Assembly: GCA_964450355.1 (NCBI GenBank)
Contig: CAYVDH010000036.1
Location: 1-23,043 of the forward strand
Direction of reading: 5' to 3'
Source of the DNA: CAYVDH01 sp964450355
GTDB lineage: Bacteria > Bacteroidota > Bacteroidia > NS11-12g > UBA955
DNA length: 23,043 bases
Below, piece after piece: positions 8,877-16,336 of the stretch. A program made the translations under genes and the position numbers. The notes beneath the pieces are model-generated. The model saw nothing but the letters and a program-made list of their open reading frames with translations. It ran no database searches and was not told where the DNA came from. Numbering within the stretch: the first letter of the stretch is position 1; the number at the start of each line of letters is the position of its first letter.

Positions 8877-9587
8877 ATGCCTAAAAATAAAATTTTACAG
8901 AAAAATGTCCTGTATCTTATACCCACCCCTATTTCGGACTCGGTGGATATGACTTGGAATAGAGAAATAGTTTCCATAATTTGCCACTTTATTGTAGAAA
9001 ATGCAAAAACAGCAAGGCAATTTTTAAAACAAATAAACCATCCTATTCCTCTTCAAAACATTGAAATCTTAGAATTAAATAAACACGAATTCAATGGCGC
9101 TGAAATATTGCATTTTCTGAATCAAAACAACTTGGTAGGTTTGATGTCTGAATCTGGATTTCCGTGCATTGCCGACCCAGGTGCAAAAGTGGTTCATTTA
9201 GCTAGCAATAACCATTATCAAATTAAACCCTTAGCTGGACCCTCCTCTATCTTTATGGCATTGGGCTCTAGTGGGTTCAATGGTCAAAAATTTAAATTTA
9301 ATGGCTACTTATCACCCAAACCAAACGAGAGAAAATCAGAAATAATCAATTTAGAAAAAGAACTCATCAACCATAATTGCACTCAATTGTTTATTGAAAC
9401 TCCCTATAGAAACAACCAATTGCTGAAAGATTTGATCATGACATTACAGCCCAAAACTGGTTTATGTATAGCATTGGATATCAGTGGAAATAACGAAACA
9501 ATTATCAGCCATCCAGTAAATTGGTGGAGACAAAATGATATTGTATTAGAGAAGTTACCCTGTATTTTTATGATTGGAAACTATTAA
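8877..9587 (+). CDS. RsmI-like SAM-dependent methyltransferase (tetrapyrrole methylase fold)
   Basis: The product of 236 residues matches the RsmI family, which 2'-O-methylates cytidine 1402 of 16S rRNA. Visible family blocks are YLIPTPI (13-19), SESGFPCIADPGAKVV (91-106), PLAGPSSIFMALGSSGF (118-134), GYLSPKPNER (143-152) and FIETPYRNN (172-180). The order and spacing are those of RsmI. The N-terminal GN and later DAGTP-type motifs have changed (DP instead of D-GTP), and the protein is shorter than the roughly 280 residues of standard RsmI. Bacteroidota genomes often carry a second, shorter RsmI-like gene of this kind, so this may be a paralogue with another RNA target. It is convergent with folA; the two stop codons share TTAA (9584-9587). 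Confidence 0.85.
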   Translation: MPKNKILQKNVLYLIPTPISDSVDMTWNREIVSIICHFIVENAKTARQFLKQINHPIPLQNIEILELNKHEFNGAEILHFLNQNNLVGLMSESGFPCIADPGAKVVHLASNNHYQIKPLAGPSSIFMALGSSGFNGQKFKFNGYLSPKPNERKSEIINLEKELINHNCTQLFIETPYRNNQLLKDLIMTLQPKTGLCIALDISGNNETIISHPVNWWRQNDIVLEKLPCIFMIGNY

Positions 9588-10075
9588 CGCTTTTCCAATA
9601 GTTTAAAATCAAAACTATAAGCGTGTTTTTCATCCTTAGGATGGTATTGACAAAAAACTTCATTCCAAGCACTTGATTGTATTTCTGGAAAAAAAACATC
9701 TACTTCGGGGAATTGATGATGAACTGTAGTTAAATAAATTCGATGACTCATTGGCATCATTTGTTTGTAAATACTAGCTCCACCAATAATCATCACTTCG
9801 TTTGTATTTGACATTTCAATGGCTGCATCCAAATTATTTGCATATTCAAATCCAGGCAACAATTCAGTATTTTGACTTGAAACAACTATATTTTGTCTAT
9901 TAGGCAATGCTCTACCTATGGAAATCATTGTGTTTCGTCCCATCACAACACTTTTATTCATGGTGTTTTTTTTAAACCATTTAAAATCATCAGGCAAATG
10001 CCACAATAATTTATTATCGAATCCTATTCCTAAATTTAAATCGGTAGCTACAATCAATGAAATTTCTTTTCCCAA
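9584..10075 (-). CDS. folA: Dihydrofolate reductase
   Basis: This 163-residue enzyme reduces dihydrofolate to tetrahydrofolate with NADPH. Length and motifs are standard: SLIVATDLNLGIGFDNKLLWHLPDD (6-30), with Asp30 matching the catalytic acid (Asp27 in Escherichia coli); VVMGRNTMISIG (43-54) for NADPH binding; and MIIGGASIYKQMMP with its di-glycine turn. It starts 2 nt after the stop of the PorV2-like gene, so it is the last gene of a leftward operon. The metabolic link to an outer-membrane protein is not obvious. The 3' end overlaps the convergent methyltransferase by 4 bp, and no hairpin terminator lies between them. Confidence 0.95.
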   Translation of the reverse strand: MGKEISLIVATDLNLGIGFDNKLLWHLPDDFKWFKKNTMNKSVVMGRNTMISIGRALPNRQNIVVSSQNTELLPGFEYANNLDAAIEMSNTNEVMIIGGASIYKQMMPMSHRIYLTTVHHQFPEVDVFFPEIQSSAWNEVFCQYHPKDEKHAYSFDFKLLEKR

Positions 10076-10077
10076 TC

Positions 10078-11190
10078 TTATTTATTGATTTCTAATTTTA
10101 AAGAAAAAATATTGCTATAAAGAGAAGGTCCGCTGCCTGAAAGTGCTGATAAATTGGTAAGGGCGTAATCAATGGTAATTTTATTTAAAACAATTCCAAC
10201 TCCAGCATTGGGCCTCACTGACCAAATATGATTTCCACTTTTGTTGGTGTATTTTTGAACGTTATTGAATCCAGTTCTGAAAAACACCTTGTTTTTATCA
10301 TTGATTTGATACCCTAATTCAGCGCCTAAATATGGGTCTATACTAAACAAATCTGTTTTTAACAATGTGTTTCTTTTCCCATCTAAGGTAAGGTCTGCAT
10401 TGTATTCTGTTAATATTGACCAATTGTCTATTTCCCATTCTTTAGCTGCACCAAATAAAAGTCGTGGTAAAGTTATTTCTAATGAATTTTGTGGAATGGC
10501 ATTTTGGGTGGCTGCAAGCACATCTTTCTGAGCATCAGTAAAAGTGTATCTCCAGCTATTGAACGTGGAAGTTGCATCTCTTAATACTATGCCGAATGAC
10601 CAATTTTTTTCATCGTTTTTTAATTTAATTCCAGCATCAAAACCAAAACCAAAAGATTTGGCAAAAGGCCCAATTTTTCTTCTGATAATCTTCATGTTCA
10701 TGCCCCAAGCAAAATCCATGTGACGAAATTTTCTGATGTTTAAATCATCCTCTTGTCCGTAGGATACAATGGCTGCAAAGTCTGTAGAATTGAATGAAGT
10801 CACCCTTGAATAATCAATTTCTCCATTTCTGATTAAATCAAATGTGTTAGCTATACCATCAATACCAAACCTCACCAAACTAATACCAAATGCATTGTTA
10901 TTACTTAATTTAGTAGCAAATGCCCCATAATCATAATTAGCAATGCCTGCAAAATAAGCTGCATGCATCAACGATACTTGCGAGTTTCCATCAATTCCAG
11001 TTAATCCAGCAGGATTCCAATACCCTGAATACACATCGCGAGTAGAGGCTACAGACGATCCGCCCATTGCTAATGACCTAGCCCCCACACCAATTTGTAA
11101 AAACTCGTTAGAATATTTGGTCGCATTTTGTGCATTTACAGATGTAATAGCATAAATCAAAGCAAACCCCAATAACAATTTTAATTTCAT
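10078..11190 (-). CDS. porV2: PorV2-like outer-membrane protein (T9SS-associated, FadL-like barrel)
   Basis: The 370-residue product has a classical signal peptide (MKLKLLLGFALIYAITSVNAQ). The mature start ATKYSNEFLQIGVGARSLAMGGSSVA, followed by YSGYWNPAGL, is the signature of PorV/PorQ family beta-barrel proteins. PorV carries substrates from the translocon to the PorU attachment complex at the outer membrane. The start at 11190 is chosen because the signal peptide begins there; an in-frame ATG at 11232 would add 14 basic residues and overlap the upstream gene. Glycine-rich amphipathic strands continue to the end. A PorU2-type protein is encoded 1.2 kb away in the same direction, so a PorU2-PorV2 functional pair is likely. 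It sits between an AcpH-like gene and folA in an operon. Confidence 0.85.
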   Translation of the reverse strand: MKLKLLLGFALIYAITSVNAQNATKYSNEFLQIGVGARSLAMGGSSVASTRDVYSGYWNPAGLTGIDGNSQVSLMHAAYFAGIANYDYGAFATKLSNNNAFGISLVRFGIDGIANTFDLIRNGEIDYSRVTSFNSTDFAAIVSYGQEDDLNIRKFRHMDFAWGMNMKIIRRKIGPFAKSFGFGFDAGIKLKNDEKNWSFGIVLRDATSTFNSWRYTFTDAQKDVLAATQNAIPQNSLEITLPRLLFGAAKEWEIDNWSILTEYNADLTLDGKRNTLLKTDLFSIDPYLGAELGYQINDKNKVFFRTGFNNVQKYTNKSGNHIWSVRPNAGVGIVLNKITIDYALTNLSALSGSGPSLYSNIFSLKLEINK

Positions 11191-11218
11191 TATAAACCGC
11201 AAATTTCCGAAAACTTTT

Positions 11219-11878
11219 TTAATTCTCCTCATTAATGTATAATTCTTTAGTCAATTTTATTTCATTTTTCTTTATCATCTCTATTAGCTTTGGCAAATTT
11301 TCATCAAAAAAATGTTTATTGTGTTCAGTGAATTGATAATCAATGCCTACTTTTTTATATAATTGGCTTAACGCTGTAATTATTTTTTTATTGTCTAAAT
11401 AATCATAGATGAATGAAATCTGAATAAACTTCTGATAACTTTGAATGAAATGGTCAGTGTTTTCAACATTATTTTTTCTTAAAAATTCAGACAACAATTC
11501 TAAATCAACAGTTTTTAATTGCAAATAAAACTCATCACAAAGTTTGGAATTATTATCAAGCAACACTCTATCCAATAGAATTTCTACTAATACATGGTTT
11601 AAAAAAAATTTGCGAGGCCAAGTGGCATTGTAGCCTATTGCATTTGAAATGGATTGAACACTTGATGTGAAAAAGTAAGATTGATGAAATAATGCATCTA
11701 TTTGAAAGTGTTTTTGACAACCTAATAATAATTGAGTTTCTTGTTCATTGTAATCTTCATTTAAATTAAGAGTTAAATGTTTTTTAGTAAAACTCCTAAC
11801 TAAATCAGGCAATACCAAACCAACATCATGGTATGGGTTATGGTTTCTGTCGTAATGGAAATGTGAAATGAAATTCAA
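11219..11878 (-). CDS. AcpH/DUF479-like protein, probable TTG start
   Basis: If translated from TTG at 11878, the protein of 219 residues begins MNFISHFHYDRN, closely matching the MNFLAHL start of ACP phosphodiesterases (AcpH), which remove phosphopantetheine from acyl carrier protein. Further resemblance: LPDLVR (23-28), GCQKHFQIDALFHQS (53-67) in place of the metal-binding GIxxHRxID segment, and LNHVLVEILLDRVLL (93-107) in place of the DHxLAxxW helix. An ATG at 11932 would extend the frame by 18 residues. That ATG and a second at 11905 both lie upstream of the predicted -7 box at 11900-11893, and the extension overlaps the tyrS promoter, so the shorter form is preferred. It is first in the operon with the PorV2-like gene and folA. 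Similarity to AcpH is weak, so the activity is uncertain. Confidence 0.6.
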   Translation of the reverse strand: MNFISHFHYDRNHNPYHDVGLVLPDLVRSFTKKHLTLNLNEDYNEQETQLLLGCQKHFQIDALFHQSYFFTSSVQSISNAIGYNATWPRKFFLNHVLVEILLDRVLLDNNSKLCDEFYLQLKTVDLELLSEFLRKNNVENTDHFIQSYQKFIQISFIYDYLDNKKIITALSQLYKKVGIDYQFTEHNKHFFDENLPKLIEMIKKNEIKLTKELYINEEN

Positions 11879-11892
11879 AATGAAAATGTGAA

Positions 11893-11923
11893 CAAAGATA
11901 ACCATTAAAAACGAATCATTCAA
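11893..11923 (-). promoter_or_regulatory. Promoter for the AcpH-like/PorV2/folA operon
   Basis: On the minus strand TTG (11923-11921) is followed after 20 nt by TATCTTTG (11900-11893), an exact TAnnTTTG element. Transcription should begin about 11888-11885, leaving only a short leader before the proposed TTG start at 11878. It faces the tyrS promoter. Confidence 0.55.
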
Positions 11924-11931
11924 TGATGGCA

Positions 11932-11963
11932 TTTGTAAGCAACGATTGAAAAAAGTATCTTTG
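11932..11963 (+). promoter_or_regulatory. tyrS promoter
   Basis: TTTG (11932-11935), a 20-nt spacer and TATCTTTG (11956-11963) match the Bacteroidota -33 and -7 elements exactly. The tyrS ATG is 21 nt beyond the -7 element, giving a leader of about 15 nt. There is no T-box or other long leader structure. Confidence 0.65.
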
Positions 11964-11984
11964 CCGCTTTAATGAATATCAACT

Positions 11985-13274
11985 ATGGGTGTTAAATACA
12001 ATTTTGTAGAAGAACTTAGATGGAGAAACATGTTACAAGACATCATGCCAGAAACCGAAGAATTACTCAATTCTAAAATGGTAAAAGGCTATATTGGATT
12101 TGACCCTACTGCCGATTCATTAGGAGTTGGTAACCTGGTTCAAATCATGACCCTACTTCACTTTCAAAATGCTGGGCATAAACCCATTGCACTGGTCGGT
12201 GGAGCTACAGGAATGGTAGGTGACCCTAGCGGGAAAAGCGCTGAAAGAAATTTATTGAATGAAGAACAATTACAACACAATCTGAATTGTCAAAAAGCAC
12301 AACTTGAAAAATTTTTAAAATTTGATTGTGGAGAAAACAGTGCTGAAATTGTAAACAATTACGATTGGTTCAAGAATTTCAATTTCCTAGATTTTATAAG
12401 GGATGTAGGAAAACACATAACTGTAAACTACATGATGGCTAAAGACAGTGTTAAAAACAGATTGGAAAATGGCATGTCATTTACTGAGTTCAGTTACCAA
12501 TTGGTGCAAGGATACGATTTTTATTACCTATGGAAACACCACCAAGTTCAATTGCAAATGGGTGGCAGCGACCAATGGGGAAACATAGTGACCGGCACAG
12601 AACTAATTAGAAGAAAAGAAAGCGGAGAAGCTTTTGCTTTAACTACTCCATTAATTAAAAAAGCAGATGGCACTAAATTTGGCAAATCAGAAAATGGCAA
12701 CATCTGGCTTGACCCTAAAAAAACCAGTCCTTATTCTTTTTATCAATTTTGGTTCAATGCAGCAGATGTGGATGTATTAAATTACAACAGGATTTTCAGT
12801 TTAAAAAGCAGAGAAGAAATCGTTGCTTTAGAAAATGAACACAACGCAAACCTAGGTGCACGTATTTTACAAAAAGAATTAGGCAAAGAAATGACCATCA
12901 GAGTTCATGGAGAGGATGCATACAACAAAGCCATAAAAGCTTCAGAAATATTATTTGGCAAGGGCAACTCCTCGGAATTCGAAAGCATAGATGATGACAC
13001 ATTCTTAAGTGCAATGGAAGGCATTAGCAAAGCTGAAATTAGCAAAGATGCCATTGAACAAGGTGTTAGTATTATCGATTTTATCAGCGAAATTACTCAA
13101 TTAACTCCAAGTAAAGGAGAAGCTAAAAAACTATTGCAATCCAATGGAATCAGCATCAATAAAGAAAAAGTAAATGATTTAAATTCTAACATCAATATTT
13201 CTCATGTATTTAAAGGCAAATACATTTTAGCTCAAAAAGGCAGAAGAGATTATTGTTTAGTTACCGTGGTTTAA
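11985..13274 (+). CDS. tyrS: Tyrosyl-tRNA synthetase
   Basis: This enzyme charges tRNA-Tyr with tyrosine. The 429-residue length is standard. Visible motifs: KGYIGFDPTADSL (34-46) at the start of the Rossmann fold, GGATGMVGDPSGKSAER (72-88), YQLVQGYDFYYL (171-182) for tyrosine binding, QMGGSDQWGNI (191-201), KFGKS (231-235) as the KMSKS loop, and a C-terminal S4-like RNA-binding domain (about 360-429, ending YILAQKGRRDYCLV). The HIGH signature position reads GVGN (47-50), so both usual histidines are replaced; the second change (N) is common in TyrRS, the first is less so. It is monocistronic, with its own promoter and a strong terminator. Confidence 0.96.
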   Translation: MGVKYNFVEELRWRNMLQDIMPETEELLNSKMVKGYIGFDPTADSLGVGNLVQIMTLLHFQNAGHKPIALVGGATGMVGDPSGKSAERNLLNEEQLQHNLNCQKAQLEKFLKFDCGENSAEIVNNYDWFKNFNFLDFIRDVGKHITVNYMMAKDSVKNRLENGMSFTEFSYQLVQGYDFYYLWKHHQVQLQMGGSDQWGNIVTGTELIRRKESGEAFALTTPLIKKADGTKFGKSENGNIWLDPKKTSPYSFYQFWFNAADVDVLNYNRIFSLKSREEIVALENEHNANLGARILQKELGKEMTIRVHGEDAYNKAIKASEILFGKGNSSEFESIDDDTFLSAMEGISKAEISKDAIEQGVSIIDFISEITQLTPSKGEAKKLLQSNGISINKEKVNDLNSNINISHVFKGKYILAQKGRRDYCLVTVV

Positions 13275-13295
13275 TTCTCATCAACAATACATCAT

Positions 13296-13327
13296 AAAAA
13301 AAGCCTCACATTCATGAGGCTTTTTTT
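13296..13327. terminator. Bidirectional terminator between tyrS and the lipoprotein gene
   Basis: An A run, GCCTCA (13303-13308), a 6-nt loop, TGAGGC (13315-13320) and a run of seven T form a symmetric hairpin. With A on one side and T on the other it can stop both the rightward tyrS transcript and the leftward transcript of the convergent gene ending at 13353. Confidence 0.9.
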
Positions 13328-13352
13328 CGTTAGTGTTTTAGTTTTTTTAAGC

Positions 13353-14033
13353 TTATTTTCTATAACATTCTACAAAGGCTTTCCATTGTCTTTCATTCAA
13401 AATGGAATGTAATTTTCTTAACAATTTACTGTAACAATCTTTAAGCGCAAGACGAGCTTTCATGGTAATTTCTTTTTTAGCTTTGTTTAATTCATCTCTT
13501 AAATCTTTTACTTTAGCTACAAATTGGTCTTTAGTAATTCTACCATTAGCTAATGATTGTTTCAAAGTTTTTAACTTGGCATTGTACACATCCATTAATT
13601 GTCTGATTGCATAGTGGTGTCTGGCAATGATGGATTTTTTACACTCTTCGTATTCTTTCAAAGATTTTCTAATTTTAACTATTTGTTCTTTGTCTAAATT
13701 CAAATCTTTAAGACAACGAATGATTTTAGGTACTCCTATTCCTCTTTTTACACTGCTTGCATCTAGTTCATCTGCTGAGCTTTCTTGGAGATCGTACTCT
13801 TCTGGAACACCGTTGTTTTCAAGGTAAAAATCTTCTGTTTCTGACCCTCCTTGTACTTCAGTGTTTACAAATTCATTGTCCACTTGAATCATTAATGCTT
13901 CCATTTCAGGTGTTAATGCTTCAGTGTTTTCAGTGTTGTTAATAGGGGCAATTGTTTCTTTTTTACAGCCTACTAAAGCGATGATAGCAACGGCTATGAT
14001 CATCATTCCGGCTTTTAAATGTTTAATTTTCAT
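13353..14033 (-). CDS. Lipoprotein with Spy/CpxP-like helical domain
   Basis: The protein of 226 residues has a lipoprotein signal peptide with lipobox LVGC (Cys23). An acidic linker follows (about 30-95, rich in E and D). The rest (about 104-226) is a highly charged, helical region. LNLDKEQ (111-117) and LNERQWKAF (212-220) sit at two ends of the helical region, as the LTxxQ motifs do in Spy/CpxP periplasmic chaperones, suggesting a distant relative that binds unfolded or metal-stressed proteins. Four cysteines (107, 131, 200, 223) are spaced so that 107-223 and 131-200 could face each other on antiparallel helices. The lipidated N-terminus would tether it to a membrane. I find no close named family, so the role is tentative. 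It is alone in its unit. Confidence 0.75.
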   Translation of the reverse strand: MKIKHLKAGMMIIAVAIIALVGCKKETIAPINNTENTEALTPEMEALMIQVDNEFVNTEVQGGSETEDFYLENNGVPEEYDLQESSADELDASSVKRGIGVPKIIRCLKDLNLDKEQIVKIRKSLKEYEECKKSIIARHHYAIRQLMDVYNAKLKTLKQSLANGRITKDQFVAKVKDLRDELNKAKKEITMKARLALKDCYSKLLRKLHSILNERQWKAFVECYRK

Positions 14034-14200
14034 GTTTTTCTTTGTTTAAATGGTTAAAATTATTTACTCTTTGTGTGGCCAGTACAATTTGTAAATTTTG
14101 GTTTGTTTACTTCTTTGACATTAGAAAGTTTAAATGGTTGCTTCAACATGTCAAACAATTTTTAATTGCATACAATCTATAGTATATAATTCAATACATT

Positions 14201-14481
14201 ATGTACACAAAACGACTTTAATCTTACTCATTATTTTTACTTTTTCATTTACTATTTCACAAACAAAGTATTACAGTGGATTAGATAATGCTAGCCAAAT
14301 ACATGGTAGGGTTCAATACCGCAAATGCGCACTTAGTAATTATGAATTTACTTATTCTAGCAACAATGCCTTTTCCGATTTAAATTGCCTTTCTCATGAT
14401 TATCCTGTAGGTGGAAGTACTGCTACGGATGATTGGTTTGTTTCCCGAGAATTTAAAAGCGAAAAAATATTTTTGCAATAA
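14201..14481 (+). pseudogene. Remnant of a secreted protein gene (frameshifted and truncated)
   Basis: The ATG at 14201 opens MYTK and then stops at 14219 in its own frame. Adding one base in the AAAA run (14209-14212) would join it to the open frame that reads TTLILLIIFTFSFTISQ, a textbook signal peptide. The remainder (GLDNASQIHGRVQYRKC, then PVGGSTATDDWFVSREF) looks like the start of a longer Bacteroidota secreted protein, but the frame ends at 14481, only about 40 nt before the next convergent gene. The intact frame from ATG 14134 would give 115 residues with an odd cysteine-containing extension before the signal region, which argues against it being the true start. A short functional gene cannot be excluded. 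Confidence 0.45.
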
Positions 14482-14520
14482 GTAGAAATAAAACTAAAAG
14501 AAAATGATTCATTGTTAAAA

Positions 14521-15048
14521 TTACTTTTTAATTTTATCTCTTAATTCTATGGCTAAAAATTTGCTTAGCTTATATGCTTCTAATTTTGCTTCATTGTAAT
14601 CTGATGTTTCTATTATTTGATGTTTAATTAAATTTTCGTCAATAACCGACACTTCATAAAAAGAATCAGAAGCATTCAAAGGGGTAATATCATCTATGTA
14701 CTTCGTTGTAAATATCAATACATAAGAATTTTGGTTTAAATACAACATTACTATTTTTTTACCAAATCTAAAACCCAGAATTTGACTGAAATAATGTATT
14801 TCTTTTAACTTAAAATCAACTATAACTCCTTCAAAACCAATCAAAGAAATAATCAACCCTAAAAACAAAATAAAGACAATAATGACGAAGTACAATTGTA
14901 AAAGAATAAATTGTAAATCATCTTTTAAATTCACTTTTAAATCTTTTAACAAATAAATTAGAAAGGCACCAACCAGTATCAAAAAAGGCAAAGTTGTAGC
15001 TCTTGAGAAATAATTACCAAATCTTTTTCTTATGTAAAATTCAGTCAC
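14521..15048 (-). CDS. Hypothetical membrane protein with two N-terminal helices
   Basis: I do not recognise a named family. The product of 175 residues has a basic N-terminus (RKRFGNYFSR) and two membrane helices at about residues 17-35 and 46-70. A soluble C-terminal region of about 100 residues is predicted to be on the cytoplasmic side, with alternating hydrophobic strands (GVIVDFKLKEIHYF, KIVMLYLNQNSYVLIF) and a final helix. This layout of two helices plus a small beta domain resembles bacterial PH-like membrane proteins, but that is only a structural impression. It begins 10 nt after the stop of the DUF1572-methyltransferase fusion gene on the same strand, so the two are probably co-transcribed. 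Confidence 0.7.
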   Translation of the reverse strand: MTEFYIRKRFGNYFSRATTLPFLILVGAFLIYLLKDLKVNLKDDLQFILLQLYFVIIVFILFLGLIISLIGFEGVIVDFKLKEIHYFSQILGFRFGKKIVMLYLNQNSYVLIFTTKYIDDITPLNASDSFYEVSVIDENLIKHQIIETSDYNEAKLEAYKLSKFLAIELRDKIKK

Positions 15049-15058
15049 GATTTAATAC

Positions 15059-16228
15059 TTATTTCTTTTGCAAACTCACAAACACAAATTCTTGAACAGT
15101 ATCAAATGGAGTTTTATGTTGTTCAATCAAAGCATCTAATAACACAAATTCTTTAGAAAACAGCAGTTCTAATGCCTCTTTATTGTATTGTTTAATTTCC
15201 AAACCACTGCATTTCTTAGGTCCATTGGTAGAGAATGTTCCTAATACAATGGATTGAACTTTCGAGCATTTGATTTTATTTAAATATTGTTGAACTTGAT
15301 TGTCTTCTGTTAAAAAATGAAATGCTGCCCTGTCGTGCCATAGCTGATATGACCTATCAGGAACAAAGTCTAATACATCTGACACAATCCAATTGACTTT
15401 ATTTGCCTTATCACCCAGACGTTTTTTGGCTCTTTCGATGGCTTTTTCAGAAATGTCTAAAACGGTAATATCGCTGTATCCTAAATCCAATAAATTGTCA
15501 ACTAAAAGACTGTCCCCTCCTCCAACATCAATGATGGAGCTCGATTTGTTTAATTGCAAATCGGTTAATAATTTCAGCGAAGAAGTTGGCTTGATTTGAG
15601 TCCAACTCACTTCATCGGGGCTTTTTTCATTGTAAATGGTTTCCCAATGTTGCTTATTGGCATTTCCTTTTTCTAAGTATTCATCAGTGAAGTGAGTCTT
15701 TTCTTTAGGTTTAGAAAATTTCTCTTGATTGTAATTTTTTGAATTGCCTTTGGGAATGGAAAGAGAATTCCACGCTTGATTGTTGAGCATTTTACCTATA
15801 AATACTATTTGACCAATGTGATAAGAGTAATGAGCTAGTTGTCTATTGATGGCTTCAGTAATGCTATGTCCTTGATTTCTGATATAAATAACTGCATCCT
15901 TGTTTTGATCATTGATACTTGATAATGCATTGAAGAGGCAGGACCATCCTTGTTCCCATTTTAATGACATTTCATCTCTGCTGTTTATATCATTTTCAAA
16001 TTCAGCATCGCGTTGTCTCCATTCTTTTTCTCCATCTGTTGTTAAAAAATCTGTCCATCTTGACAACATGTTACCCCACAAATGTTTGACAATGGTGGCT
16101 ATGGAATTGCTTTCATCGTTGTATTTCCAAAACAGCTGTTCCTCTGTTAACTGATTGAACGTTTTTTCACCTAACAATTTGTAATATTCAAACTGTTTAG
16201 TGACACTTTCCAAATATTCGTTTTCCAT
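15059..16228 (-). CDS. Fusion of DUF1572 (DinB-like) domain and SAM methyltransferase
   Basis: One continuous frame of 389 residues joins two proteins that are usually separate. Residues 1-180 match DUF1572, a four-helix DinB/YfiT-like fold: YKLLGEKTFNQL (16-27), SNSIATIVKHLWGNMLSRWTDF (41-62) and LAHYSYHIGQIVFIGKML. The three histidines in IVKHL and HYSYHIG are the expected metal ligands. The domain reaches its normal end (SIPKGNSKNYNQEKFS, HFTDEYL). Residues about 193-389 are a class I methyltransferase: HWETIYNEKSPDEVSWTQ, SAM-binding IIDVGGGDSLLVDNLL, VLDIS, and WHDRAAFHFL. DinB-like proteins bind metal and sometimes use thiols; the methyltransferase type is often annotated as acting on small or toxic substrates. 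A joint role in modifying a small electrophile or metalloid is possible but unproven. No frameshift is evident. Confidence 0.85.
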   Translation of the reverse strand: MENEYLESVTKQFEYYKLLGEKTFNQLTEEQLFWKYNDESNSIATIVKHLWGNMLSRWTDFLTTDGEKEWRQRDAEFENDINSRDEMSLKWEQGWSCLFNALSSINDQNKDAVIYIRNQGHSITEAINRQLAHYSYHIGQIVFIGKMLNNQAWNSLSIPKGNSKNYNQEKFSKPKEKTHFTDEYLEKGNANKQHWETIYNEKSPDEVSWTQIKPTSSLKLLTDLQLNKSSSIIDVGGGDSLLVDNLLDLGYSDITVLDISEKAIERAKKRLGDKANKVNWIVSDVLDFVPDRSYQLWHDRAAFHFLTEDNQVQQYLNKIKCSKVQSIVLGTFSTNGPKKCSGLEIKQYNKEALELLFSKEFVLLDALIEQHKTPFDTVQEFVFVSLQKK

Positions 16229-16336
16229 TGATACAAATTTAGTACAAAATGAGAATTAAATTTCTAAAATTATTGTATAAAAAAATCGACGAATTGGCAA
16301 CAATATTAAAGACAATAATTTGTTATTATATTAACA

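Noticed and set aside
14134..14203. N-terminal extension MVASTCQTIF of the 115-codon frame as a genuine protein start
   Set aside because: It places a signal-like segment some 27 residues in, while an ATG one base out of frame gives a normal signal peptide start.
16234..16241. TAAATTTG on the minus strand just before the DUF1572 fusion gene
   Set aside because: It matches TAnnTTTG, but lies only 5 nt before the ATG with no TTG at suitable distance; the gene would have to be leaderless, and such 8-mers are common by chance in AT-rich DNA.
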